Shown here: piece by piece, positions 49,906 through 64,000 of the stretch | Numbering within the stretch: position 1 is the stretch's first letter | Layout: every line of letters begins with the position of its first letter | NCBI GenBank assembly: GCA_014905825.1 | Contig: JACGCN010000066.1 | Span: forward strand, 1 to 64,000 | DNA length: 64,000 nucleotides | Source: Lyophyllum atratum | Taxonomy: Eukaryota; Basidiomycota; Agaricomycetes; Agaricales; Lyophyllaceae | Direction: 5' to 3' | Made by a program: the position numbers and the translations under genes | Notes under the pieces: model-generated | What the model saw: only the letters and a program-made list of their open reading frames with translations | Told to the model about the DNA's origin: nothing | Databases searched by the model: none

Positions 49906-50681
49906 CCCGTTCTGGTTTACTAGAATAGAATGAAGACGCGAGACATGTTGTCCGAAGACGAGAACTCTCCAGGACCACATGGCTCCAAGATATCTTATCT
50001 TAAACTTGACCTTCACTTATAGTTTCGCAATCTATATGATTGAATACTCACCTGGAATACAACAGACCATCGAGATGAGCCAATAGGTCTCCCGTTTTCT
50101 GAATATCCAGCTAGATTGCAAGAGGGCCAGGAGCAGCAAGATCCGCAATATAAGAATAATCACACGTTGAGGCATGTGGAAGGATGAGATCGTCTGCCGA
50201 ACCAGGATGCGGGTTCCCAGGTTCCACTGCTCAAGGAGGAAGGAAGGAGGATCTGACTAAGTTCGAGGGCCCTCGGAGGACTTATGTGGGAAGCTAAACG
50301 ACACCCTGTGGAAGGGTAAGGACCTCCGGCGGTGGTCACGCATCGTTATTGCTATTTGTTGTGCGAGGCTGAGGAGGTGAATTGTCCTGTTTGACGCGAT
50401 GACAGTGAGAATTCAGAGAAAGATCAAATGTAAAGAAGCGTCCCCGATTTGGCAGTAGCTCAACCAGGTACCGCTGGGCGACCATTGGCAACCAGCCCGC
50501 GCACTACGACTAGAACACTCCACAAGTCCTACCTGGCCCCTTTCCTCCTTTTCTTGCCTTTACGACCGTCACGACTAATTCAACGATCCTAACGAAGTAG
50601 GTCTGCTACTGTTCTCAAGAGGCCAGTGTGCTCCACCAATGTCACCTTCCAATGCGACATGCCACAAGGAAAGAGTAGAGG
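49906..50681. other. divergent intergenic region
   Basis: Between the carboxypeptidase (-) and the TMEM184-like gene (+). No gene or repeat supported. Confidence 0.4.
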
Positions 50682-53600
50682 ATGGACCCCCTTTATTCCA
50701 GAATGGAAACATTGTTTTCCAAGGTATATATACTATCACTATCACTATACCTTTCACTTCATCTGCAATCTTTCGACGTGATCTGACACTGGCCTCCAGC
50801 ATATCATGTAGGAGCCAATCGAGACCGTATCAAGTATTGTTCTCAAAATACTTTATTTAGGTCGGCTGGATTATCGCTGGTTTCTTTGCCATCGCTGCGA
50901 CGGCAGTATCTATCTGGTTGGTCAACAAGCACTTGCAATGGTATACCAATGTATGTTCAGTCTTCCGTTTGCTATGATACGCCTAACAATACCTCGTTGC
51001 AGAAAAGGGAGCAACGCTGTGTGTAAATCAACCAGCGTGCGGAGACTCTTTCTCTAATATTGCTTCTAGATATCGTTCGATTGCTTTTTATGGTCCCCAT
51101 CTATGCCATTGTCAGCTTCGCATCTTTTCTGTTTTGGGTGATATTTACTAGCATCTCACTCGACTTCTTCTCTGACATCTTGGATACAGAACCATGCCAC
51201 AGTACTAGTGCTTATCCGAGATGGTTATGAATCAACTGTCCTGACGGCTTTCTTCTACCTCCTGCTCATGTATCTCTCGCATGATCCCGAAGAGCAGAAG
51301 TCCATTTTTCTGAAAGCTGGGTTGTCGCGCGAAGCTGATCGGGCGGCCCGGAAGAAGGGGGAGGAGTTGAAGGGATGGGTGTTCCCACTTGGGTTCATCA
51401 AGTGGAAGCCACAGGTTCGTTATGCACAATTGACTTTCACAAGCTAGTACGTACGCTCACCAACTATTGCTTCGTAGGACGGTCTCTATTTCCTCCAGTT
51501 AATGAAGTGGGGTGTCCTCCAGTATTGTGTGATCCGCCCCACGTAACTATCTGCCCTTGTTCCGCGGTGATCAAGACTGATATGATGATAACAGAACGAC
51601 ACTCGCAGCGGTAATTCTTGACTACATGGGACTGTATTGTGAAGAATCCTGGGGCCTCGGATGGGGGCATATTTACGTGTGTATCTCTTCCTGACGACCC
51701 ACAATAGAGCTCGGGCTCACCATGAAATGCAATTACCAGATCACTATCATCGTCTCGCTCTCTGTTACGATTGCCATGTATTGTTTGATCCAGTTATATG
51801 TTGCTGTTTCGCAGAACCTCGCCCCACATCGCCCATTGTTGAAGCTGTTCGCTATCAAAGCTGTCGGTGAGCCGCCTCTCCTCATCTAGTCTTCCATTCC
51901 TGTTGACGGAAGCACTAGTCTTTCTTACCTTCTGGCAAGCGACCTTCCTTTCCGTACTCAGCATGTTCGGCGTGGTTAAAGAGGTATGTTGCCTTGGTTT
52001 GAGGGTGACATGTGTTCACATTCCCCGCGCCGCAGACAAAATACATGACAGCTGCTGATATCAATATTGGCATTGGAGCGATTCTAGAGACGTTTGAAAT
52101 GACGTCCGTCTTTCCTTCTTCATATACTTATGATCTAACATTTCTCACAGCCTCTTCGCGTTCCTTCATATCCGCGCATTCACTTATCGACCTTACCGGC
52201 CCTCCCCCTCCCCAGATACAGCGGAACTAGAACCTGAGAGCACCCCACGTTTACGCTCTCTTGGCCACGCAATGGATTTCCGCGAGACATTCCGCGAGAT
52301 ATGGATTGGTTGGATTTATATTTGGGATAAAATGAGAGGCAAGGAGCCGACGCCCGATGTGGGGGCAAGGAGGATAGCTCATTACGAGGGGGCATTTGGG
52401 AGGTCTCGAGCTTTATATCCGAAGGGAGCCAACCACGATCCAGGAATGCCTTGTGAAGAGGAACGGGTAGCAACATTGCCCATGGTTGAGGTTGAGATTG
52501 AACGAGAGGTCGACGTTGACATCGAGGGTGAGAAGCAATGGTTGGGACTCGGAGATAACTATGGCTATGGCCTCGGTTACATCAAGCGGGAGAAAAGCGA
52601 CGATTTAGTAGTGCAAATCGAGCGGGAGCTGGAGAAGCGCGGGTACACGACCCGTAAGCCAGTTAATCAAACCTCGAGATCTCCCTGACCAGTCCATTTC
52701 CAGGCATTCCCGGAAAGGGTCTCATTGGACAATCACAAGATGCGAAACCAGGAAATGATGCGAGGAGGCAGTCTTCCTGGTGGCGCCGGATCTACAGTCG
52801 CTTCTCAGAGCACGGATCAGAGTACGCAGGCGAGCATGGGATGAGCTCAATGGCCAATGAATCGAACCGGCGTTCTCAGCGGCATTCGAGAGGTACAAAA
52901 GACGTTGAACGAGATTTCCTCGCTAGCTACGAGCCTGATATTGATGATCCTCCACCTTCAAGCATAATACAGCAACATCGCAGCCGGCGGGATAGTCGAA
53001 GACCAACAATGACCGAGGATATCTTGGCTCCCTTGCCGATCTTCAAGGATCCAAGGATCTCTCATCCATGGGCACCATCCAGAGGAGAAGTCCCAAATAT
53101 ATCGGGTGCAAGTCGTGATAACATATCCCTCAGGCTAGACACTGGCGCTCGCAGAACTCTTCCTCCATCGACTGAATCTTCCCATGCCGACAGCCTCCTT
53201 GGACGTATTTTCACCCGCACTACGGAGAGCCAGCCAACAGATCAGGTACTGGTCAGCAGTGCAAGTGATGAATTGCCTGCATCCATGAACGAAGAGGGTC
53301 GTGCCCTCTTGTCGAGAGCTACTCGACAGATTCTTGGGCAGTACTACGAGTTCGGAGTCTCCGCTGACGAAGTGTCTCCCCGTACTCAATACAGATATCA
53401 ACACACACCTGGCCCTTCAGCTGTTCAAATAATTGACTCTGTTCAGTCGCAGTCGCAATCACTGCACCGCCGCGAATTCGCCCATCATCCCTCCTATCTT
53501 GCTCATTCACCGTCTCAACCACCAGCGCCATTGAACCACAGACGAGGAGGACTTCGAAGACCACGAGAACTTGATGCTCCAGTCACTCCTTCGAGTTCGC

Positions 53601-54010
53601 CTGCTCATCCGCTTGGCCAGAACTCTAGGGACTACTACACGTCGCACAACTCTGCTAGCGGACGTCGTTCTTCTTCTCTTAACCCTAACACCCTCGCACA
53701 CGCACACTCTTCTTCAGATGTAATGATAAACGACGACCCACGCGGTCAAAGCAAGCAGCGTGATTCATCTGCCGCACGACGCAACCCCGTCCATGAATCA
53801 TCGAGCGGCGTAGCGCCTCACACTGTGGACATCGCTATGGATGTTCCTGAACTGCAGAATTTATCCCGATACCCCACTTCTCTCCACACATCTTATACCC
53901 CAACCATGCCAGCACAACCTGTTCACGACCCACGACTTCATCGTTTCAGACAAAATGACGGCTCGAATCTTACGCCGGAGGCACTCCACGGACCTCCTTC
54001 ACGACGATAA
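50682..54010 (+). CDS. TMEM184/Ost-alpha-type (DUF300) membrane protein with long disordered tail
   Basis: Seven-span protein of the organic solute transporter alpha/TMEM184/LAZ1 family. The core begins VGWIIAGFFAIAATAVSIWL and HLQWYTNKREQRYIVRLLFM, with VPIYAIVSFASFLFW, LLLMYLSHDPEEQ, the MKWGVLQYCVIRPTT block, YMGLYCEESWGLGWGHIY, QLYVAVSQNLAPHRPLLKLF, and KAVVFLTFWQATFLSVLS. Then GAILETFEMTLFAFLHIRAF ends the membrane part. The rest, about 550 residues, is charged then Ser/Pro/His-rich and disordered, read through small introns to RHFRQ-like C-terminus at 54010. I take ATG 50682 (MDPLYSRMETLFSK) because it joins VGWII in phase; an ATG at 50639 in another frame does not. Function in fungi is not established. 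The tail is unusually long. Confidence 0.75.
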
Positions 54011-54149
54011 CGACAGCGAGTCCATGTTATATTGATGTACTTCATGATCTATTGAACTAACCACGTATCTTTATTCCTTCTTTTCTGTTCTTTGCTTGAT
54101 ACATACACACTCCAGTTTCCTGTATCTCAGTCCCCAGAAAAGCAGTCAC

Positions 54150-55588
54150 TCATGCTACGATGCCCCCTGTCTTCATGTTCCAACCTAACCACTCATATGT
54201 CCGGCCGAAGACGGTTCCGTTCGGTGCGTGGTATTTCAAAAGTGATTTATGCATCCCTGGCTGCAAATGAATGCGATCGACTGCATTCATGTCCTCTTCC
54301 GACAGCTTCACCACCTGGGGACAGGACGTGAATTGCCGCGAGGAAAAAAAATATATAATTGAACGCACTCTCAAGTTCGCATTCATCCTGCCTTCGTTTT
54401 CGCTCTTCGGAACTATGATCGTGCCTCGCTGCACCCCCCAGCTAAGAACGACCTGCGCTGGCGATGCATTTAGCTTCTCCGCGATGGCTTGCACACTGGG
54501 TTCACTAAAGAATGTTGTTGACCGTCCTGTATATGCATCAGTAAACGACGTCATGACGCTGATGAAAATATGACCTAGGGGCGAATACGCGGTGAGTAGA
54601 ATGCCTTTCTCCTCACAAAAGTGTTTGAGCTCGTTCTGCGGGAGACAGGGATGGAGTTCGACCTGGTTTGTCGCGGGAATGACGGTACAGTGTGGAAGCA
54701 GCTCAGTCAGAGTCTTGACAGAAAAGTTCGAAACACCGATGCTCTTGACTTTGCCTGGGGGACTAGCGGTCAGCATCCTGCTAACCCACACAATAATGTT
54801 ATCGCAAACCAGTCTCCAGAAGTTTCTCCATCTCCTTCCATGCGTAGATGAAATCGGGTTGTTCCCCGGGCTTCAGATATGTCTGACTGGAATCTAACAA
54901 CCGACTTTATAGCACTGATATAACCCCAGGCCTAGTCCCAACAGCTTACCACTCTAATTCATGTTGAGGCCAGTGTATAAGGTAGAGATCAACGTATTCA
55001 CAGTCGAGTTCCTTCAATGATTCGTCGAATGAACCGCGTACATCTTTCCAGTCGCTCCTAAATAAATTAAGGTAAGTCGGCACACCATGAGTAGTAAGAT
55101 TTTCTCCTCACGGTAGCTTGGTAGTGAGGAAGATTTCATTCCTGGGGATGCCAGACGCACGGATCGCCGCCCCAACTTGCTTTTCGTTCCCTGGTGAAAA
55201 TACGGATCAGGCGATACAAATATCCCAGATCGAAGAAGGTATCTCACCATATTTTGACGCCTAAACAGAATATTATAACAACATTGAGCAGCGAGTAAAT
55301 TATCAAAGTGAATCAGTTATAACCGTGTCGAAGTGACGGTACCCATTCTATTCGATGACTTCCTGTGAGCTAGGTATTTGAACGACAAAAAAAGCACGAA
55401 AACAGACCTCGAGAGCCGTTTTACACATGCCATATACACGGTCTCCGCCCCCTACTTCCCCCATCCAACAACTTTTGGTTTTACTGATTAGCGGCGTTCA
55501 CCTTCATGTTTTACGGATCATACCCTAAACCAACAGCAGGAACTTTCAGTCCGTTATTCAATGTAAAGTTTTGAACCTGGGCAGACAT
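54150..55588 (-). CDS. Aldo-keto reductase
   Basis: NAD(P)H-dependent AKR, probably AKR3-like. ATG at 55588 ([20 protein letters not shown]). Exons give [53 protein letters not shown], then [64 protein letters not shown] and a C-terminus ending GGIVA. The catalytic Asp and Tyr (FDTASKYG), the Lys (TTKLP) and the SNFSV and IVPKS cofactor-binding regions are all present. About eight short introns. It is convergent with the TMEM184-like gene and sits directly beside the halogenase on the same strand, separated by about 720 bp. The physiological substrate cannot be read from sequence. Confidence 0.85.
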
Positions 55589-56305
55589 TTTTGAAGAACG
55601 GAGAAGTGCGTTTGAAAGTCTGGGGCAGATATATGGAAGCACGCTAACAACAAGTTCGTGAACCCAGTTGAAGTTACAGTATGGCTAGTACCGGTTTGCC
55701 CGGGCGGGCCGCCATGGCCCGCTAACAGGGACGCGGAATTTGAAATTAAGCTATCATCGGTTGCAGTCGGTTGCTCATAGGGGAAAGCTCGAATCAACGT
55801 CTAGATTAAGTCGTGAAGAAAACATCGATGGGACGATGACATTCCCTCAGCTTGTATAGAAAAGGGAGGTGAGATTAGACGAGTGATCAGAGGATTACAT
55901 CGTAGTCAAGCAGACTTGAGCAGACATGCGCTGCGGCGGCGGTTCAACAAGTGTCAGTGGCACAAAGCTCACTGGTATCATAGCATCTCAAGTTACATGC
56001 AGGATAACAAATACCATGTCAGCCAGCTGTGTTTCTTATCTAAAAAGTAGTATTATGTACATATAAATAGACCGGCTATAAACAAGCGGAAAGATGCTTT
56101 CCTAGGTGTACTATGTCGCCATGATTGAAGGAGAAAACGCAAATGATAGAATCGCCAAGTCCCATGCAAAGTAAACAAAGCTAAAATAACATCCTATGTC
56201 GTAATAGGTAACACGCGCGAATGCTACAACAGTCGAACTACCAAAAAATAACACCTTACCGTCGCTCCAGATACATCTGAGGTCTTCATAGCCTAGGTGA
56301 CGGCT
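55589..56305. other. intergenic region between AKR and halogenase
   Basis: Contains the AKR upstream region and halogenase 3' flank. No gene, repeat or RNA gene recognised. Confidence 0.4.
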
Positions 56306-58591
<2,286 letters not shown>

Positions 58592-59747
58592 GGGACAGAG
58601 GGTGAAAGCGGAAGCAAACGAGTAGGGATTTTATTGAAAACATGGCGACTTTATAGATTGTCGACATGACTTAGCAATGTATAATTAGTGCAGCGCCGGA
58701 CCGGAGATGAAGAACCCACAAAGGAAGTCTGATTGCCTGTTTGGGACGGTGGTTCGAGATGGATCGCTGGAATAAACTTGAAAAACGTGGCACAACTTGG
58801 CGGAATTCCTTGGAAATTCATCCTCAAGGACCTCCGAGTCCACCCCGATTCCTTCCTTCGCTCCACGTGGAGTCGCGTGGCTGCGCGGAGATCACCCAAG
58901 TACTCATCCCCCTTCTCTCCGACCTTGCGAAGTGTAAAAGGTCAACAAAAAATGTCATCGTATTCCAGAACCGAGATGCAGCGCTCCATTCTGTGTCCTG
59001 GACTCTCGTTCTAGAATGGAAGATCGACATTGCGGCCGATGTGGGAAGTGGACGTCCGCGGATGACCGTGGCTGTGACACAAGGAAGAACAAACATCGAA
59101 AGCAAGAGGCCATGGCTACTTTACCAACACAACAAGTGTAAGGAGGAAGCCGGTGATCAGAATTAGTTCCACCCAGAGTCACAAATCATGCTTAGGTGGG
59201 GACAAGACCTCGGAGATGTGCACACCCTCCAGCAGATTGCATGTATAAATCCCAGAGTTTAGATTCATGCGACGTAAATGGTGGAGATGAGGGAGGATGA
59301 GAGAGTCGAATAAGCGTTTTCCGGCTCGACTGCGTATATCGTAACAGCAACTTTGCTTGTCCACCCTCTAAAATCCGGCGCCCAGTATCAGGTCCATAGT
59401 CCACCAAAGCCTGAAACGATAAGGTATACGCTCATGGCGAGCATAAGGTTCTTCACATGAAACGGGGTTGGCATGGTGCTTGACCACGAACGTTGAAACT
59501 TAAACCTTGCACTCGTTTTATACTTCACATGGCTAGTAAAACCTTTCTTGGGGCGCAGTTTAGACGAAGTTGTGTTTGTAACGAATATGGATACGTACAG
59601 TGATTCCGATTACTTGCCGTTGCAATGGAGGGTTGGGCAATACCAAGGCAGTACTTACCAATGCCATAGAACCAGTTGGCTCAATTTGGCCGCTTGACTG
59701 GACAGAGTTTTGGCGCTTGAAGTTGAAGTTGAAGTTCACCCATCATC
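58592..59747. other. intergenic region upstream of the halogenase
   Basis: 1.15 kb shared by the halogenase (-) and the unrecognised gene at 59748 (+). Several antiparallel open frames of up to 140 codons at 58741-59166 show no motif. A GAAGTTGAAGTT run precedes the right-hand gene. No repeat or RNA gene recognised. Confidence 0.4.
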
Positions 59748-60614
59748 ATGAAGAACTCAACACGTGATCATTCTTGTCTTCAACCTGCACAAGTGGCAAG
59801 TGACACTGACAGTGCATTGGTATCAGGTATGGCACTGGGACCCGAGATGGAACCCTTGCGCAAGCTGCGAGACCTCATTGCCGAAGTGGATTATAACCGT
59901 TTTACCAAGAAAGATCATCGCAAAATCTATGGTATGTCCCAAGGGCGCTCTCTCATGTCCCTCGAACTCAATGCGTCCTTCGCAGAATATCTGGAACGAG
60001 AGGTTCTATCACCCAAGTCTCGCATAATTAAACAAGTCCCAACCCTCGACTTCATTGTCTATTCAATACACAAAATTATATACCCGAAATTGGCTACCCG
60101 ACGCATCCCGGACCTCCTTGATCTTCTTGCCACCGTTGAGTTCTATCGCAAACGCACCTTGGATCTTGCCCAGGAAGCGCTTGTCTGGAACGAATACTAT
60201 AAAACTGAAAAGACAGTCGTCACATTGCCAGCTGGAGAGGAGGAGCTACTCAATGAGCTGGAGGAGAAACAAGATTCGATGCGAATAATGTACACCATGA
60301 TTTTGACTACCTGCTGTCAGCTAGTGAGCGATCCGTCCTATCGCGAGGTTCGAGTGCTAATCCACTTTCTATTGGGTGCTCAGGATATGTATCTTATGTG
60401 GACGGCAACCCCTCCTTCTATGACGGACTTCTTAATTCGTTTCAACGAATATTTTCCTTCCTTGAATGGCCGCTGCGACAGGGACTCACCTCGCCTTTTT
60501 TACGCTGACCTTTCCGACAACGAGACTGCTCAAATAAAGGAAGTTGGTCTCGAGTATTGCGGCTTTACTCAACAGACTATCGAGTGGGCGACGAAGTATG
60601 CGGGAGAACGGTGA
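59748..60614 (+). CDS. Uncharacterised intronless protein
   Basis: A single open frame of 288 aa, uninterrupted in a region where almost all other genes have introns. No signal peptide, membrane span or motif is recognised. Composition is mixed and protein-like: helical N-terminal part (MEPLRKLRDLIAEVDYNRFT), SRIIKQVPTLDFIVYSIHKI, ATRRIPDLLDLLATVEFYRK, ELLNELEEKQDSMRIMYTMI and VRVLIHFLLGAQDMYLMWTA, so it is probably an all-alpha soluble protein. An ATG at 59748 follows a GAAGTTGAAGTTCACCCATCATC leader. No family assignment is made. It could be a lineage-restricted gene or a retroposed copy of an intron-containing gene. Confidence 0.6.
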   Translation: MKNSTRDHSCLQPAQVASDTDSALVSGMALGPEMEPLRKLRDLIAEVDYNRFTKKDHRKIYGMSQGRSLMSLELNASFAEYLEREVLSPKSRIIKQVPTLDFIVYSIHKIIYPKLATRRIPDLLDLLATVEFYRKRTLDLAQEALVWNEYYKTEKTVVTLPAGEEELLNELEEKQDSMRIMYTMILTTCCQLVSDPSYREVRVLIHFLLGAQDMYLMWTATPPSMTDFLIRFNEYFPSLNGRCDRDSPRLFYADLSDNETAQIKEVGLEYCGFTQQTIEWATKYAGER

Positions 60615-60894
60615 ATTGTTCATTTTTTCCGTGTGATTTTTATTGAATAAGTTTAGTAGCGAAAGCATGCATGATGCTTTCTGTACAGAAGATTTCAAGA
60701 ACACCTTTCCTTGGAAACACCAGGAAAAGGACCTATCACGTTTGATAGGGTGCTACCTTTTGTATGTGACCTCAGCAGCCAATGGAGTTGAGGACATGTT
60801 CCCTGGCCATTCGTAACCGATTTGCGTGGGCGTGAATGAAGCCTCATAACTGACAACGGATATACCCCAGAAAGTCTACAGCATGTAAGTGATC

Positions 60895-63800
60895 TTAATC
60901 CCATTGTATCCTTCTCGAATACTCTCTAATATTTGACACATAGTTATCTGTGATCTCGTGTCCAACCCCCGTAGCGACCTTGAGGATGATCTCATTTACC
61001 CCTGTTGATCCTAGGATATCGACGTGGTCACTGGTATTTGCCCCTCCACGCGGGATGGAAGGGACAGGGCGATGCGGAAGCTGGGGAACTGGTCTTAGAG
61101 AGGTTCAGGATGCGTTCGTGGTGTCGTACCTCGATAGTGGTGACTTTTATACCCGCCGGATTCCACCGGGGCCGCTTCCATCCCTCAGCACACATGGCAC
61201 CCAAACTCAGCAAGCTGACGGTTCCGTCTCCTTCTCCCATTTTCACCCCGTAGCGGACCTTTTATTCAATGTGTTACAGTTCATTATTTATCAGAACACG
61301 CAAAGCACATTAGAACGCACCTTCGGCTTGATGGTGTCATTCGTGAACGTTGCATCAATCCAAGTCTGCCTAGCCACCGGCAGTTCGAGAGTTTCACGAT
61401 AATCTACGCACTCGGTCGAGGATGGATCATGACATACTCCATTGACCTCATCCCCAGAGCTATTTTCGCGTTCATGAGCGCCTCGTGCGTACCTAAGCGA
61501 GTGAACGCCGGTTAGCGATATCCCGAACAAGATCCGCTGACATGGACAAACCAGTATGAGCGCTATCGGTATTTTATCGTTTTAGCGTTGCACCATGTCT
61601 CAATCTCAGTGCTCACCTCTGTTTCCTTTCCATGTCCATAAACGCAATAAATTTTCATTGACGGGGCCTTTGGCAAACTAGCAGATTAAGACGGCTTTGA
61701 TTGTGTGGCATGAAAACCAGCTCACCGAACTTCAAGAGGGTTTGTCCATTTGGTATGGTCAAAGTCATTCTTCTTTAGGGATGCTTCATTTCGTTCAATA
61801 CCAAAAGAGTAGTTGGTGGCAAGCATATTCTAAATCATGTGGTCAGTGTAATATGAGCGACGTTGCTTGACCAGGGCAGACCTGAAAAGTCGACGGCGTC
61901 TGTTGGAGAATCCATTGTCCAGCTTGTTCGGCGGACATATTCGGCGTAAGATCACCGCGACTAGCGGCGGAAACAGCATCAGCGTCTCTAAATGCGAGCA
62001 GTTGACCATGAGTGTAAATGGCATCGGGTTCATCGTCTGGAGCTTGAGTCGTATTTCCCCAAACAGCATCACCTCCCTGTATTCCAGTTATTTTCCTCGA
62101 CTTCGCCCGAAAGCACTGAAGTTACCTTAATCCACATGCTGGCACTCCCAGCCCAACTTCGAAATAGGTCCTGACGTTCCTTGCGGGAAAAGAATCGCTC
62201 TAACACTTCAGACGATGTCACTAATATTGTAGCCCCAAGTAAAGCAGTGACGTACCATATGCTCCAGCAGGATTCATTTGCACGGTATCTTTCATTTCTC
62301 CTGATAAAAAAGCAGCCATTGCTTTGGCCTATAACCTAGTAAGCAAGCTGTAGCCCAACACTTAAGTCGAAAAACTCACAACTCCCTAGAACGAGTGTCC
62401 CTTTATTAGATGTGATGAAACGCAACAGAAGGATGCATTACCAGATGAGTCCCAGCGATAGAGATATATGCCTCGATATGATTCTATGAAAAAATTATGT
62501 GAGATCTACAGCTTGGCACAATTTATTTTCGTACCTCCACCCAATCAGGTCCACCAGCGCCATGCAGAGGAGATTCAACCCATTTGAAGCTATTGAAGAA
62601 TCAGAAGACTGAGAAGTACGGCTACGAATAGTTCCCTCACAAGTACTTGAAACAAGACATCAGAGTCAAGCGCGTGAACCTATTGTGGTGCATACCAATA
62701 AAACCTGAGAAAAGCGAGTTATCAGACATGGAATGAAGTTGCAATACAAACGAGATACGTACAGTCGATCCCATGGAATGCGCAGCAATTACAGCTTTCT
62801 TTTTTTGGCGTCGCCTACGAACATCATGAGAACGAATGGAAGAATAACACAGACTGAAAACAACATACTTGAGACCTTCGATGGTAGTTTTTAGTCTGGA
62901 GAAGTAACCATCGCGCTCTTCGAGATTATAATATGATAGGCGCCAGTCGTAAGGTGCTAAATATAAGTTGTTTGTGTCATAGTTCACAACTGCCAGATTC
63001 TCCACTATCTTAGACCTGCAGAAATCGAATATTCAGACGCCGGCGTTCGGATGAAGGCAGGAAAACTGACCATATCCAATAGCCTTGAATAAAACTACTC
63101 GCTGCGTCGATTCCTTCTGCAGCCCGTATTTTAGCATCAGGGGGATCCAATCCAGTGACTGGATCTAGCATCATTGCTGCTATCCACTTCTCTTTGTTGA
63201 ATGTGACTTGGGATATCATGTTGAACCCGCCCCACAACTTTTCGCGGAAGAAGGCTCGGTAGTCCGGGGAGGTGGACCAGGACTCCAGGCCCTAGGTAGC
63301 ATTTTATTGTAAATCGACAGTAGTATGACATTTCAAAGTTCCAACGCACAGTGGAAATGACGCCAGGAATCAGGACCACAGGATGCTCTGCGCTCAGACC
63401 TCTTGCCTTCATAGCTTCGCCAACTGCGAATTCACGCCCGTCGTTATTGAACTTCCAAATTTCTGGGATATTACTCCGCAGACGTGACCATTCCGCTTCA
63501 ACTCTGGTGAAGTCAACGCCAGGTAGCTCCGGAATGTTGATATTATATTGATCCATAAAAATTGACATGTGCGCATGGATGCCTTGGATATCCTTTGGTT
63601 CGATGAATGCCAAGCCTAGAATAGTACCAACTGGAATAAGGGTGTTCAATTGTATCCTCGCGGTTAGAACGATGATGGTGCTTACATATTAGGCCTAGAG
63701 GGAATAGAAACCTTCCAGTCACATAGAAAGGACGCGCATTCTAGAAAGTCATCATACAGGGTTTCCTTCATTAGACGCGCCTTGTCTAGGATATGGACAG

Positions 63801-63952
63801 TGGCCGACCTTCTTCGTAGTTTTGAGTTTGTGGACTTCATCCTTGAGATCCTTAGTTACATGAAGAGCGTCGTCCGAAGGAACATCGTGCAGTTCTTCAG
63901 CGGCAGCAGATTCAGGGTTGGCCCATGTTTTCGTCCGTTTGACAAGTACCAT
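60895..63952 (-). CDS. LRO1: Phospholipid:diacylglycerol acyltransferase (Lro1/PDAT), N-terminus may extend off the window
   Basis: Makes triacylglycerol by moving a fatty acid from phospholipid to diacylglycerol in the endoplasmic reticulum; LCAT-like fold. From the N-terminus: basic stretch with KRTKTW, a hydrophobic anchor (RFLFPLGLILGLAFIE-like), then HPVVLIPGVISTGLESWSTS, DPVTGLDPPDAKIRAAEG, YDTNNLYLAPYDWRLSYYNL, the lipase nucleophile in AHSMGST, IAGTHLGV-like sequence, ENMLATNYSFGIE-like region, the Asp in GEGDGTVSLLSLG and the His in GVGHEITDNY near the end, with IREYSRRIQWD and a stop at 60895. About fourteen exons with short introns. An ATG lies at 63952, but the frame stays open to the window edge, so the true start may be upstream. 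Confidence 0.87.
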
Positions 63953-64000
63953 TGCCTGTTGTGTCCGAAGTAGTCCCTGTGACGGATGAAACTACCTGTT

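Noticed and set aside
58741..59166. 141-codon open frame between the halogenase and the orphan gene
   Set aside because: Overlaps equally long open frames on the other strand and has no recognisable domain or exon partner.

Overview
The window is from a filamentous fungus, most likely an Agaricomycete (mushroom-forming basidiomycete). Most genes are cut by many GT-AG introns of about 45-75 bp. There is a single-chain TrpG-TrpC-TrpF enzyme, a p67phox-like NoxR, an Slt2-type MAP kinase with a TEY loop, an F-box protein with frame-B leucine-rich style sequence, and a flavin halogenase that reads like the Armillaria family. There are no bacterial-style operons. All exon borders were placed by eye from GT/AG sites, reading frame and remembered family motifs, so individual borders may be off.

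Layout, left to right. 1-816: left-truncated RRP3 DEAD-box helicase (-). 1983-2897: secreted glutamic peptidase (-). 4892-8548: long Spt21/Ams2-like chromatin protein (-). 8651-14395: a 5.7 kb non-coding insertion flanked by a 12-bp target-site duplication, with identical starts and near-identical ends in tandem and an internal minisatellite. 14927-15923: small multi-span membrane protein (-). 16237-17848: GH18 chitinase with three micro-exons (-). 18894-20644: TFIIIA-type zinc-finger protein (+). 21970-23839: GH15 glucoamylase with a starch-binding domain, apparently lacking one internal exon (+). 23979-28867: a very compact group: glucosamine-6-phosphate deaminase (-), IMPACT-family protein (+), PMR5/TBL-like type II membrane protein (-), steryl-ester hydrolase (+). 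29147-30633: F-box protein (+). 31181-32501: PinX1/Pxr1 G-patch protein (-). 32824-34942: NoxR (-). 35877-40809: Drs2-type P4-ATPase flippase (-). 41064-41924: four-span membrane protein (-). 42509-44347: Slt2/Mpk1 MAPK (+). 44595-47186: trifunctional tryptophan enzyme (-). 47496-49850: S10 serine carboxypeptidase with an internal deletion (-). 50682-54010: TMEM184/Ost-alpha-like protein with a long disordered tail (+). 54150-55588: aldo-keto reductase (-). 56306-58591: flavin-dependent halogenase (-). 59748-60614: unrecognised single-exon protein (+). 60895-63952: PDAT/Lro1 acyltransferase (-).

Functional themes are mostly housekeeping and cell-surface: wall and polysaccharide turnover (chitinase, GlcN6P deaminase, glucoamylase, TBL-like protein), secreted proteolysis (glutamic peptidase, carboxypeptidase), lipid handling (flippase, steryl-ester hydrolase, PDAT), and signalling (Slt2, NoxR). 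The halogenase beside an aldo-keto reductase is the only hint of specialised metabolism.

The most notable points are the tandem element with shared ends and 12-bp duplication, the 14-, 13- and 10-nt micro-exons in the chitinase, and a recurring set of small breaks (one-base shifts in RRP3 and the F-box gene, a lost exon in the glucoamylase, a lost segment in the carboxypeptidase). The breaks could be real decay, but a shift in an RRP3-type gene also raises the possibility of consensus or assembly error.
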